64,000 bases of DNA from Candidatus Poribacteria bacterium (GTDB lineage Bacteria; Poribacteria; WGA-4E; WGA-3G): the NCBI GenBank assembly GCA_021295735.1, contig JAGWBU010000002.1, forward strand, positions 5,094 through 69,093, in the 5' to 3' direction. This document shows positions 6,751 through 15,626 of the stretch, in pieces (the first letter of the stretch is position 1; each line of letters begins with the position of its first letter). The translations under genes were made by a program, and so were the position numbers. The notes under the pieces are model-generated. The model made no database searches and was not told the DNA's origin. It saw nothing but the letters and a program-made list of their open reading frames with translations.

Positions 6751-9666
6751 TTACCTATTTTGCTTTTCAATGGGGATATGGAACAAACCGCGATTTTGGG
6801 TGGCGATATAAAATCGCTTGTTATGGATAACAAGCTTGAGAACCTGATCCGGAATTGCTTGCGAGATGAGTTCCCATTCTCCAAGATCATCTAATTGGTA
6901 TATTCCCGTATCGCAAGCACCATAAAGCTTTGTTCCATCAACAGCAAGACTGTCCATGACAACATTTGCTCCTGCACTATCAATTATCACCTGCCACTGT
7001 CTTCCGGTTTGTGACGTTAGGACACCTTTGTCAGTTGCGACATAGACTGTTGCATCTGCAAAGACTATCTCTTCAAAATCCTCAAATACAAGGGGCAGGT
7101 CGGATGTAATGTCTTTCCAATTTTTTCCACCATCAAATGACTGGAATAGATGACCATCATTTTTTCCAACATAGACAGTTTGACCAGAAACAGCCAAACC
7201 GATTCTTTTGTAGGAAGCAAGTTCGCCTGTATCTAATCCTGTGTCTACCCATTTTAAGTCTTTAGGATTCCATTTGACAAGATGCCCATTAAATTCCACG
7301 TAAAATGTTTCGCCGCTAACAGCCAATCCACCGATTCTTAGAACACCAAACATATCCCAAATCTTGAGTGCATTATCTATTGACGTTTCAGCTTTTTCAA
7401 TAAGACTATCAGAGGTGTTAGTAGTTTCAACGTCTCCATTTTTTTGACCTAACTCGCTGGATAAGAGATTTGACTCAATGGCGGGTATTCCATGAATTGG
7501 AACGAAGGCGTCGCCGCTGTCAGATAAACGATAAAGACGGGTGTTACTCTCTAAACCATCGAAAACCCCGTAAAGTGAGTTTTCCGAAACCGTTAACATC
7601 GGTTGGAAGAATAAAGTTTCTTTCTCAGAACCGACGCGTACGTTTGACCATGTATCACCACCGTCAGTAGATTGGACAATCTCTCTATAAGTGTGCACGT
7701 AGAGTCGGTTTTTGAACGCTACGAAGTTATCCAATTTGCTGCCTACTATTCCTTTCATAAAAGGATGCCATGATTTACCAGCATCAATAGAACGTTCAAG
7801 TCTGTAAAAACTTTCCTTATAAAACGTATCCTCATTCACTGCCACAGCAAGGGAATCAAGGATTGCATCCGAACCCAAAGTTCTACGCAACTCTATCCAT
7901 GTTTCTCCTCTATCTCTGGAACGGTAGATATTGCTTCCCATCGCTAAAACCGTCTTGCCAGCAGCCAAAATTTTGACTCTGGATGGGAAGATCTCAATAA
8001 AAGTCTTATTTCTGGGTGTTATTTTTATCCATGAATCTCCTAAATCTTCTGAGCGGAATATCTCCCAACTATTAGAATTCTCTTTACGCATCAATTCTCT
8101 TACCAACTTTGTTTTTAATTCGGATGTAGTCAGTTCTGAATCGCCAGGTTTCATTCCGACATAGAGCGTGTTTTCAGATACAGCCAACGATTTGATTGTT
8201 CTGAATTTCCCCACCGATAACTGTTCCCAGGTATCTGTCTTGAGACGGTAGATACCTCGGTTTGTTCCGACGAATACTGTGTTTCCGATGACAGCCGCTG
8301 CAGTGACTTCCCTATCTTTCAATTCATCGTTAAATAATGCCCAATGTTTGCCAGCATCGGTGGATCTGAAAATTTCATCGTCCATTACAAGATAAAATGC
8401 TTCGTCAGTTGTCAAAAATTCAATAACAGATCCTGTTGGACGAGGTCCAACAGAATCCCAAGTTACGCCACCATCGTTTGAAGCAAAGGTTTGATCAGTA
8501 GAGACGATATAAAGGGTGCCCTCATGTTCTGCCATTGGCATTTCAAAGTAAGTTTCTGTTGGTACAGTGTTGTTGATTAGTACCCAACCGCTCTCATCTT
8601 CTGTCATTTTGTAGATACCTGTAGGCGACACAGCGTAGAGTGATTCTTCGGATGTTAGAAAAATTTCATGTACATTTCCACCTTGCGGACCTCTTGCCTG
8701 AGTCCACTGATGTGTTGTGGCAGAAAGCTTGGGTGAATCTTCTTGGTTATTTGCTGCTAAAACATCGTCAGATACTTGTTGACCCGCTCCATTGTTCTTA
8801 TTTGCCAGAACAGCATTCCCTATCCGGCGCCGTGTATCAGGTTCTGGCTGGATATTGAGGATAATAGAAGTATCAACGATTTCAATAGCAGTTTCTGATT
8901 GTGCCTCTAAACTGTAAGGTTTCTGAAAATGGTTGAGGAGTTGATTGCTGGCACCCAATAGTAAGATAAAGATAACAGCGGCTGATCCTAAAGCTGCCCA
9001 CGGCACCAGAGGTCGTCCACTTGAAGCTGGTGTCGGTGTAATGTGCGTAATCTGTTCCATGATGTTTTCGGTTAAGTTGGCAGGTAATTGGATGCTGCCA
9101 AGCGTTTCCCGAATCATCGATTCTTCTTTCTGCAAACGTTTGCGTGCGCGTCGCAACCGACTCCTAATCGTATTCACGGATACACCCATAAATTTACTTA
9201 TCGCTTCAGATGTCATTTCACCGAGATAGTGTAGCGTTACGACTGTGCGTTCGCTCTCCGGTAATTTTTCAAGAAGATTTTTAACAAGTTCACGACGGTG
9301 TTCCGCTGCAGCCTTCTCACGTTCTTCGGCTACAAAACGTTCATAAGCAGTTTTCTCTAAGGTCTTTGTTTTGGTGGCTTCTAATGATTGCATAGTTGGT
9401 TTCTTCCTTCTGTGCCAGTCTGTACACAGGTTCCTGGCGATTACATAAAGCCATCCGGCAAATTGATTCGGGTTCTTTAAAGTGGCAAGTTTCTTATATG
9501 CCTGCAGGAAGGTATCTTGGGTGATTTCTTCGGCTACCTGAAAATCACCTATTTGTCGCCAAGCAAGCGCATGAACACTCTTTTGGTATTTTTGGACTAA
9601 ATCACTGAAAGCTGAATCGTCACCCGACAAGATGTTGCGAATCAGTTCAACATCGTCTTTTTCCAT
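6751..9666 (-). CDS. ECF sigma factor fused to a membrane helix and BNR/Asp-box propeller
   Basis: 971 residues from ATG 9666, which has GGAGG seven bases upstream. A TTG five codons earlier is less likely. Residues 1-90 are sigma region 2 (FSDLVQKYQKSVHALAWRQI, AEEITQDTFLQAYKKL, WLYVIARNLCTDW). Residues 125-185 are region 4 with a helix-turn-helix (MTSEAISKFMGVSVNTIRSR). Residues 222-245 form a hydrophobic helix. From about 320 to the end the protein repeats blades with Asp-box motifs S-x-D-x-G-x-x-W (SNDGGVTW, STDAGKHW, SEDLGDSW, SRDRGETW, SIDAGKSW, STDGGDTW, SFDGGKNW). The layout suggests a cytoplasmic sigma factor tied to an extracytoplasmic sensor propeller in one chain. It heads a probable operon of exported proteins. 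No separate anti-sigma gene is nearby. Confidence 0.85.
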   Translation of the reverse strand: MEKDDVELIRNILSGDDSAFSDLVQKYQKSVHALAWRQIGDFQVAEEITQDTFLQAYKKLATLKNPNQFAGWLYVIARNLCTDWHRRKKPTMQSLEATKTKTLEKTAYERFVAEEREKAAAEHRRELVKNLLEKLPESERTVVTLHYLGEMTSEAISKFMGVSVNTIRSRLRRARKRLQKEESMIRETLGSIQLPANLTENIMEQITHITPTPASSGRPLVPWAALGSAAVIFILLLGASNQLLNHFQKPYSLEAQSETAIEIVDTSIILNIQPEPDTRRRIGNAVLANKNNGAGQQVSDDVLAANNQEDSPKLSATTHQWTQARGPQGGNVHEIFLTSEESLYAVSPTGIYKMTEDESGWVLINNTVPTETYFEMPMAEHEGTLYIVSTDQTFASNDGGVTWDSVGPRPTGSVIEFLTTDEAFYLVMDDEIFRSTDAGKHWALFNDELKDREVTAAAVIGNTVFVGTNRGIYRLKTDTWEQLSVGKFRTIKSLAVSENTLYVGMKPGDSELTTSELKTKLVRELMRKENSNSWEIFRSEDLGDSWIKITPRNKTFIEIFPSRVKILAAGKTVLAMGSNIYRSRDRGETWIELRRTLGSDAILDSLAVAVNEDTFYKESFYRLERSIDAGKSWHPFMKGIVGSKLDNFVAFKNRLYVHTYREIVQSTDGGDTWSNVRVGSEKETLFFQPMLTVSENSLYGVFDGLESNTRLYRLSDSGDAFVPIHGIPAIESNLLSSELGQKNGDVETTNTSDSLIEKAETSIDNALKIWDMFGVLRIGGLAVSGETFYVEFNGHLVKWNPKDLKWVDTGLDTGELASYKRIGLAVSGQTVYVGKNDGHLFQSFDGGKNWKDITSDLPLVFEDFEEIVFADATVYVATDKGVLTSQTGRQWQVIIDSAGANVVMDSLAVDGTKLYGACDTGIYQLDDLGEWELISQAIPDQVLKLVIHNKRFYIATQNRGLFHIPIEKQNR

Positions 9667-10003
9667 CGGAGTCCTCCACAAAAGATTGGTTTGTGATTAT
9701 TAGTGACGTAATTCTTTAGTAAAAAAGGTGCATAATTTGAAAAAAAATGTAAAATTCTGGATTTTATAGTAAATTATGTAAATAAGTTCACATATATTCT
9801 GTAGGAGCGCTCTCCGAATCGCGACGAAACCACTGTTAGTCGGGAATCGGAGTTCCCTCGGACAGCTCAGATGTCCAGTTAATTGTAGAAAAATACGAGA
9901 TTATAGCGTTTCCATTCCGTTCAATCGAACTTTCTAACCAATGCTCTTAATCAACAAAAATTTACCCTTGACACAGGTTAAAGAAACATATATATTAAAC
10001 CAC
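9667..10003. other. Divergent intergenic region with small palindromes
   Basis: About 337 bases between divergent genes. 9680-9790 is very AT-rich and probably holds the sigma-propeller promoter, though no clear box was chosen. 9801-9880 contains a GTAGGAGCG repeat and imperfect palindromes (GGAATCGGAGTTCC). The right end carries the promoter annotated at 9968. Confidence 0.5.
9968..9996 (+). promoter_or_regulatory. Sigma70-type promoter, probably leaderless
   Basis: TTGACA (9968-9973), a 17-base spacer, then TATATT (9991-9996). Transcription should begin near 10003-10004, which is the first base of the ATGATG that starts the MOSC gene. No Shine-Dalgarno precedes that ATG, so the message may be leaderless. 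Confidence 0.65.
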
Positions 10004-10660
10004 ATGATGAAACTCTTATCCATAAATGTTTCAAAGCCGAAACCTATTGAATATGGTGGTAAAACTATTCAAACGGGGATTTTTAAAGAGCCGGTATCGG
10101 GTACGGTGATGCTAAGAAAAAAAAACATTGACGGTGATGGTCAAGGCGACCTAAAGGTGCATGGCGGCACCTATAAAGCGATCTACGGCTATCCGATTGA
10201 ACATTATTCTCACTGGCAGCAGGAATTAAACAGAGATGATTTGTCGCATGGGCAATTCGGTGAAAATCTGACTGTTGAAGGCATGCTGGAGGAAGAGGTC
10301 CATATCGGGGATGTCTTTCAAATAGGCACAACAGTCCAACTACAAATTACACAACCGCGTGTCCCTTGTTTCAAATTAGCATATAAAATGGGATTACCAG
10401 AATTCCCAAAGCAATTTTTGGAGAGTCGACGCGTTGGTTTTTATTTTAGAGTGCTTGCAGAAGGTGAGATTACCGCTGGTGATGCAATTTCACGTATTGA
10501 GATCGCATCGGAACAGATGAGTGTCACAGAGATTCTTAACCTACGTTATTTTGAGACAAATAACCACGAAAAGATGGCAAAAGCGAGGAAACTATCTGCC
10601 CTCTCACCGAGTTGGAAAAAGGACTTTATCCGTATCTTACAAACGAAAAACCTGATTTAG
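10004..10660 (+). CDS. MOSC domain-containing protein (YiiM-like)
   Basis: 218 residues from ATG 10004. An upstream ATG at 9941 would lie before the promoter and is rejected. Members of the MOSC (MOCO sulfurase C-terminal) family bind or sulfurate the molybdenum cofactor; YiiM-type members of about 220 residues confer resistance to hydroxylated purine analogues. Hallmarks seen are [45 protein letters not shown] with the conserved cysteine, and the C-terminal helical '3-alpha' region ([12 protein letters not shown]). The next gene starts only 4 bases after its stop, so the two are probably translationally coupled. Confidence 0.88.
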   Translation: MMKLLSINVSKPKPIEYGGKTIQTGIFKEPVSGTVMLRKKNIDGDGQGDLKVHGGTYKAIYGYPIEHYSHWQQELNRDDLSHGQFGENLTVEGMLEEEVHIGDVFQIGTTVQLQITQPRVPCFKLAYKMGLPEFPKQFLESRRVGFYFRVLAEGEITAGDAISRIEIASEQMSVTEILNLRYFETNNHEKMAKARKLSALSPSWKKDFIRILQTKNLI

Positions 10661-10664
10661 AAAA

Positions 10665-11396
10665 ATGAATATATTCAAAGCAAATACTAAAAAGGAAACA
10701 AGTGAAGCAGCGGCAAACGCTGCAAGTACAAAACTGCGAGAAGCGATTACTATCAATGGACATGCTCGTTTTATCGTTGCAACGGGGGCATCACAATTCG
10801 ATTTTCTCAATACATTGACTGCTGACACTGCAATTGATTGGACGAAGACGACGATGTTTCATCTGGATGAGTACATCGGAATTTCAGATTCGCATCCCGC
10901 CAGTTTCCGCAAATATCTACAGGAGCGGTTAGTGGATATAGTGCAACCAGCAACAGTGCATTTTCTAAACGGTGAAACAGACAATCCGCAATCTGAATGT
11001 GACAGGCTCAATGAGATTATTTCACAACACCAAATTGATGTGGCATTTGTCGGTATCGGTGAAAATGGACATCTTGCGTTTAACGATCCACCCGCTGACT
11101 TTGAGACAGAATATCCTTATATTGTCGTTGAATTAGATGAGGCGTGTCGTCTTCAGCAGGTCGGCGAAGGATGGTTCAATGGGTTAGATGATGTGCCGAC
11201 TCATGCGATCTCAATGTCTATTTGCGAAATAATGAAGGCGAAAACGATTATTTGCACAGTGCCAGATGAACGAAAAGCGGAGGCGGTGCAGAATTGCTTA
11301 CAAGGTGAAATAACACCGATGCACCCCGCCTCTATTTTGCAAAAACATCCAGATTGCACAGTATATCTGGATTCAGGTTCAGCATCTCTGATTTGA
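10665..11396 (+). CDS. nagB: Glucosamine-6-phosphate deaminase family protein
   Basis: 243 residues of the NagB/RpiA/SOL sugar-isomerase fold. It should convert glucosamine-6-phosphate to fructose-6-phosphate and ammonia in amino-sugar catabolism. Landmarks are FIVATGASQ (phosphate loop), FHLDEYIGI with D68 in the place of the catalytic base D72 of E. coli, [15 protein letters not shown] with H136 matching H143, and [11 protein letters not shown]. coli D141 is replaced by N134 and E148 by D141, as far as alignment by eye shows. It follows the MOSC gene by 4 bases without its own ribosome site. The substrate could be another amino sugar. Confidence 0.85.
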   Translation: MNIFKANTKKETSEAAANAASTKLREAITINGHARFIVATGASQFDFLNTLTADTAIDWTKTTMFHLDEYIGISDSHPASFRKYLQERLVDIVQPATVHFLNGETDNPQSECDRLNEIISQHQIDVAFVGIGENGHLAFNDPPADFETEYPYIVVELDEACRLQQVGEGWFNGLDDVPTHAISMSICEIMKAKTIICTVPDERKAEAVQNCLQGEITPMHPASILQKHPDCTVYLDSGSASLI

Positions 11397-11435
11397 TGAT
11401 GGATATTTGTTGATTTGTGGAAATGGAGAGTGTTA

Positions 11436-12494
11436 ATGAAAGATAAAGTCAAGGTTGGAATCATTGGTGTTGGCGGAACGATCAGCAGTACAACAGTGAT
11501 TCTCAACGGGGAACCAAATGTCCAACTCGTCGCCTTAGCAGATATGGACGTTAATCGTAGAAAAAGAGTCTTGGGTGATATCAAAGGTGTTCGCGTTTTC
11601 GACGATTATCGGCAGATGTTTGATGCATGCGATTTAGATGCTGTCTGCATTGGACTTCCGACATGGATGCACGCTCCTGTTTCACAGGAAGCGATAGAGC
11701 GTGGGATGCATGTACTCTGCGAAAAACCACCGTCAAATGATGCAGCAGAACTGATACCGGTCACACACCTTGCTGCAAGCAAGGGCTTAACCTATATGTT
11801 TGTTCGTCAATCGCGTTTTACGTCCCGGTTAATGGAAGGTCACAGGCTTGTGCAAGCGGGGGAACTTGGTGATGTATATTATGCTGAAACTCGGTGGATA
11901 CGGACACGATGGTGTTCCGCACGCGGGTGGCGGCATGATAAAGCAAAGGGCGGAGGCGTCCTACTTGATCTCGGTATCCACGCGATTGACAATGTCTGGT
12001 TTATGATGGGTTGTCCGCGTCCGACAGAAGTTATGGCAGGGTTATACTGTACATTTTCTCACCTCGCTCCTCCTGAGCAGACCTACACTGCAGATGATGC
12101 CGCGTGTGGGTTTGTCCGATTTGGGAACGGATGTACCTTACATTTTGCTGTTGCATTTTCACTGAATACGACGAACCGACACACGCCAGCAGCCGATAAC
12201 GACCTCGTCAAAAGTGAGATTCAGGAGTTTCACCTTTACGGTACAAAGGCAGGACTTGAAAATGGGAAATTACTAGTAGGGACTCCTGATGGTGTTAAGG
12301 TCAAACCGATGAAACCAACACCACAAAAAGCTGATGAGATAACACTTCAGGCGAGAGAGTTCATACGAGCAATCAGAGAAGAGGATGAGTCGCTCAATTC
12401 AGGTTCGCAAGCAGTGATGCTCATGCAGATGCTTGATGCTGCGATGAAATCCAGTGAGATTGGCAGTGCCGTTGCGATTCAGCCAATTGCATAA
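11436..12494 (+). CDS. Gfo/Idh/MocA family oxidoreductase
   Basis: 352 residues from ATG 11436, chosen because GGAGAG lies 5 bases upstream; an in-frame TTG at 11415 is less likely. The N-terminus has the Rossmann loop VGIIGVGGTISS. The family motif EKP is present in VLCEKPPSNDA (about 95-105). The C-terminal alpha/beta domain carries GGGVLLDLGIHAIDNVWFMMG, with the family's D-x-G-x-H pattern. Such enzymes oxidise or reduce sugars, inositols and related compounds with NAD(P). It is 20 bases upstream of the dioxygenase gene, and this pairing suggests a shared catabolic substrate. Confidence 0.88.
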   Translation: MKDKVKVGIIGVGGTISSTTVILNGEPNVQLVALADMDVNRRKRVLGDIKGVRVFDDYRQMFDACDLDAVCIGLPTWMHAPVSQEAIERGMHVLCEKPPSNDAAELIPVTHLAASKGLTYMFVRQSRFTSRLMEGHRLVQAGELGDVYYAETRWIRTRWCSARGWRHDKAKGGGVLLDLGIHAIDNVWFMMGCPRPTEVMAGLYCTFSHLAPPEQTYTADDAACGFVRFGNGCTLHFAVAFSLNTTNRHTPAADNDLVKSEIQEFHLYGTKAGLENGKLLVGTPDGVKVKPMKPTPQKADEITLQAREFIRAIREEDESLNSGSQAVMLMQMLDAAMKSSEIGSAVAIQPIA

Positions 12495-12514
12495 GTTCAA
12501 AAAGGAGAATGGCA

Positions 12515-13396
12515 ATGACTATACAGCACGATCAAAATGGACTCACAGCACAACAAAAACAACAATTTTATGACGATGGATTTTTGCATGTCCGAAATTT
12601 ACTGCCTAATGAGGCACTTCAACCTTTGAGAGATGAATTAGATAAAAAGGTTGATGAGGGCACGCAGGCAGCAGTAAAAGCGGGTATCCTTGATCCATCA
12701 AATACGTATGATGATGAACCATTTGAGACGCGATTAGGTTTGGTATCCAGTGCCTGTTCCGATCCGAATTGGATTTGGCGGAACAATTTCAGCAATCAGA
12801 AAATACGTACCGCTGGCATGTTTACGCTTAGAACAGCACCAGAATTGCTTGATGTTGTTGGTTCACTTATTAGTCAGGAAATTTTTGCCCATCCCCAGTT
12901 TAACTATCGTGCGAAACTGCCAAATCAGGATATAACTGTTATTCCGTGGCACCAAGATTTAGCGTATCTTATCCCTGAAGAAGCAGGAGAAACGTTGGTT
13001 GCGAACGTCTGGCTTCCGTTGGTTAGAGCATACAAAGAGAACGGATGTATGCAAGTTATCCGAGGTTCACATCGCTTCAATCTAATTAACCATAACTATC
13101 AAGATCCGACACCGGGTCATACAGGCGGTAAAGGTATTAGTGAAGCGGAATTACCACCCGGCGACATCGTTACTGCTGAACTTGATGTCGGTGACATTTT
13201 ACTAACAAGTGAGCGGGTGGTCCACCGCGGGCTACCGAACCGTGGGAAGACGGTCAGATGGAGTGTTGATACGCGCTATAGCCAAATTGGTTTGCCCACT
13301 GGGCGTGCAAATGTGCCAGGGTTTGTTGCTCGGAGTCAGAAAAATCCTGAGAGCGTTGCCAAATCTCATCATGACTGGAATCGGCAATTTGTATAG
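12515..13396 (+). CDS. Phytanoyl-CoA dioxygenase (PhyH) family protein
   Basis: 293 residues from ATG 12515, with AAGGAG 7 bases upstream; the ATG two codons earlier is too close to that site. It is a non-haem Fe(II)/2-oxoglutarate dioxygenase of the PhyH type. The iron ligands are visible as HQD in VIPWHQDLAYL and the distal H in ERVVHRGLPNRG, with an Arg in GKTVRWSVDTRY suited to bind 2-oxoglutarate. The N-terminal FYDDGFLHVRNLL is typical of the family. The substrate is unknown. It probably forms an operon with the preceding oxidoreductase. Confidence 0.9.
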   Translation: MTIQHDQNGLTAQQKQQFYDDGFLHVRNLLPNEALQPLRDELDKKVDEGTQAAVKAGILDPSNTYDDEPFETRLGLVSSACSDPNWIWRNNFSNQKIRTAGMFTLRTAPELLDVVGSLISQEIFAHPQFNYRAKLPNQDITVIPWHQDLAYLIPEEAGETLVANVWLPLVRAYKENGCMQVIRGSHRFNLINHNYQDPTPGHTGGKGISEAELPPGDIVTAELDVGDILLTSERVVHRGLPNRGKTVRWSVDTRYSQIGLPTGRANVPGFVARSQKNPESVAKSHHDWNRQFV

Positions 13397-13432
13397 GTCT
13401 GCTCGCAACAGAATAGCTGCACAAAATAATAT

Positions 13433-13481
13433 TAGAGCGTATCTCATAAATCATTTGTAGGGCGAGGTCCCGGGGAATGCC
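13433..13481. repeat. 49-base dispersed repeat, copy B
   Basis: Identical to 2063-2111. It is followed by the palindrome GGGGAATGCCTTAAGGCATTCCCC, so here the hairpin is longer than in copy A. It lies about 36 bases after the dioxygenase stop codon and could act as a 3' end stabiliser or terminator-like structure. Confidence 0.8.
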
Positions 13482-13557
13482 TTAAGGCATTCCCCGGGCA
13501 TTGCAAATTGAACCTATGTAACCAAATATTTACACACCTTTTCTCAAAAAAAAACAC

Positions 13558-13586
13558 TTGACACATTTTTACTTCTATGATATGTT
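13558..13586 (+). promoter_or_regulatory. Sigma70-type promoter of the LamG gene
   Basis: TTGACA (13558-13563), a 17-base spacer, TATGTT (13581-13586). It lies 40 bases before the ATG of the LamG gene, which has a strong AGGAGG ribosome site (13612-13617). Confidence 0.65.
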
Positions 13587-13625
13587 TAAAATTGCTAACA
13601 TACTATATTATAGGAGGCATTTTGA

Positions 13626-14375
13626 ATGTATCGTATTATATTTTTACTTCTCATTACCGGATTGCTGGTGATACCTTTCCACGCTGAAGCATTTAACTTA
13701 AAGGATAAGGAACTGCTACTTTACTTTTCCTTTGATGACAAAGGAGATGTAGTAGAGGATTTATCGCCACATGGAAACGATGGCGAAATCGTCGGAGGCG
13801 CCGAATTTGTTGATGGTAAAGTGGGACAGGCTTTAAAGTTCAGCCAAAATGCAGAGGTTAAGGCACCCCATATTCCACTGAACGACAAGAGTTTTACGGT
13901 GACATTATGGGCAAAGCCTGCATTGTCTGGTGGTGACCAACAGTGTGTCTTTTCACAGACACAAGTCAATGCTGGCAACACAAGTCTACACTACCGTATT
14001 TACAACAATGGCACTGTCCGCATGGGATTTTATGGCAATGACCTTGACGCTGCCGCTGCAGTTAAAGCAGACGAGTGGGCACATATCTGTTTCTGGTTAG
14101 ATGCAGATGAGAAAACCCGAAGGATCTATATTAACGGCGAGCAGAAGGCAGAAGATAAGGACAAATCTCTCTACAAGGGGACGGCTGGAGATACTATGGT
14201 AGGATCATGGGGGGCAACCGGTCAAAAGTTCAACGGTCTCATTGACGAAGTTATGGTATGGGAACGTGCTTTGACAGAAGCCGAAATTGAGCAGAGCATG
14301 GAACCTGGTGCAGCTGCTGTTGATCCCAACGATAAACTCGCAACCACATGGGGAAATGTGAAAGCCTCTCAGTAG
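13626..14375 (+). CDS. Secreted LamG/concanavalin A-like protein
   Basis: 249 residues. A signal peptide is clear (RIIFLLLITGLLVIPFHAEA, cleavage near residue 22). The rest is one LamG-type jelly roll: LYFSFDD near the start, DLSPHGNDGEI, SFTVTLWAKP, WAHICFWLDADEKTRRIYING and GLIDEVMVWERALTEAEI are all hallmarks of the fold. The C-terminus (KLATTWGNVKASQ) resembles a short tail used in a family of exported proteins. It probably binds carbohydrate or another ligand in the periplasm or at the surface. It has its own promoter and ends at a bidirectional terminator. Confidence 0.85.
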   Translation: MYRIIFLLLITGLLVIPFHAEAFNLKDKELLLYFSFDDKGDVVEDLSPHGNDGEIVGGAEFVDGKVGQALKFSQNAEVKAPHIPLNDKSFTVTLWAKPALSGGDQQCVFSQTQVNAGNTSLHYRIYNNGTVRMGFYGNDLDAAAAVKADEWAHICFWLDADEKTRRIYINGEQKAEDKDKSLYKGTAGDTMVGSWGATGQKFNGLIDEVMVWERALTEAEIEQSMEPGAAAVDPNDKLATTWGNVKASQ

Positions 14376-14400
14376 ATTTTACTTTTTTTTGATGAAATTA

Positions 14401-14429
14401 TATAGGCGCGGTTACAGACCGCGCCTATA
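14401..14429. terminator. Bidirectional hairpin terminator
   Basis: A perfect 12-bp stem (TATAGGCGCGGT / ACCGCGCCTATA) with a 5-base loop lies between two convergent genes. T-rich sequence is limited on the plus side (TTGCTTTTGG); on the minus side the complement gives TTTCATCAAAAAAAAG. It probably separates the two transcripts. Confidence 0.65.
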
Positions 14430-14468
14430 TTGCTTTTGGTTAGAGATTCGGGAAAACTTGCTGATTTC

Positions 14469-15521
14469 CTATATCGAACCGTCTCCAAACTTCTTCTGAA
14501 ACAGCGACACAGTATCGTGATCAGGATGATTCGGTAGTTCTGCGGGCGACTCCCAGTCTTCGGCAACATCAGTAAGTTTCACAGGTTTCCCATCGTTTTC
14601 TAAAATTGACTTCCAACCTGCAAGGAAGACGTTGGTCTTATGCATTATCTGCCCATAAGTCTGTGACATTTCGTTGTGCAGTGCCATGTTTTGGAATGCC
14701 CAAATTGTCGGCATCCAAATTTCCGTTTTATCAAACGGATAACCGGTACCGGTATGGATTCTAAAATTCTCGCCTCCGTAAGCTTCACGCGTGTGAATCT
14801 GCACTGTCCCCCATGAACCGCTCACCTGATGGAGCGTCCCATAGAATTGATGTCCCTCACCATTAACGTGCTCAAGTATAATGACGCCGGGAGGACTATG
14901 CCAACTATCCGCCTGATATGCAACTGACACAACAGGATTTCCTGCCTCTACGATTGCCTTGCACACCATATAAACACCGTGAATTCCGTGTGTAGGATAG
15001 TCATCAAACGAGTTGGTAGCCGTGTAACAGACGATTTGCTTGTCACTTGCCCATGCCTTCGCCCGTGAGATCGGATCGTTATGTTCGTGGCTTGATGGGA
15101 CGAGGATTGTGGCACCGTGTTTTTCTGCCAACTCTACCATTTTCCGTGCTTTCGCCAGGGAATTGGCAAACGGACGATTGATTAGGTTCGGCAAACCCGC
15201 TTCAAGATAGGGTTCATGCAGGATATGATTCCATGGGTGGTTATAGTATCCGCCAGAAATTATGCCATCCACTTTTCCTAACATGTCATCAAAATTCTTG
15301 ACGACTTCGCAACCGTAAGATTCTGCGATTGCTTTTGCTTTCTCATATTCTATATCCCAACAGTGTGTGATGTGCATTCCAGTAAAAGGCGTATCTTTCT
15401 GACCGACGCGCGGGTTAATGTGCGGTGCCCACAACGGCATGTGCGAATAAGAATCGACATTCAAAAATCCGACGCGGAAAGGTTCATAATCGTGGCGGCG
15501 AGTGTCACTTGATGCTTTCAT
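14469..15521 (-). CDS. Gfo/Idh/MocA-like oxidoreductase, divergent
   Basis: 350 residues from ATG 15521, which has AAGGAG at good distance; an in-frame start 14 codons earlier lacks one. The order of elements follows the Gfo/Idh/MocA family: HCWDIEYEKAKAIAESYG, VKNFDDMLGKVDGIISGG, then NLINRPFANSLAKARKMVELAEKH. The usual EKP motif is replaced by NRPF, and the N-terminal glycine-rich loop is not canonical (GFLNVDSYSHMPLWAPH). It may bind the cofactor differently or be a non-catalytic relative. It is divergent from the ABC exporter genes. Confidence 0.7.
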   Translation of the reverse strand: MKASSDTRRHDYEPFRVGFLNVDSYSHMPLWAPHINPRVGQKDTPFTGMHITHCWDIEYEKAKAIAESYGCEVVKNFDDMLGKVDGIISGGYYNHPWNHILHEPYLEAGLPNLINRPFANSLAKARKMVELAEKHGATILVPSSHEHNDPISRAKAWASDKQIVCYTATNSFDDYPTHGIHGVYMVCKAIVEAGNPVVSVAYQADSWHSPPGVIILEHVNGEGHQFYGTLHQVSGSWGTVQIHTREAYGGENFRIHTGTGYPFDKTEIWMPTIWAFQNMALHNEMSQTYGQIMHKTNVFLAGWKSILENDGKPVKLTDVAEDWESPAELPNHPDHDTVSLFQKKFGDGSI

Positions 15522-15626
15522 GTCAGTCTCCTTTTCAGGTCTTCCCAAAGTTATTCTCTGCAAAATAGGTTACCAAATGCCCACAAAAATTGGGTATAAT
15601 ATATAGGACTTTACCCGAAATGTCAA

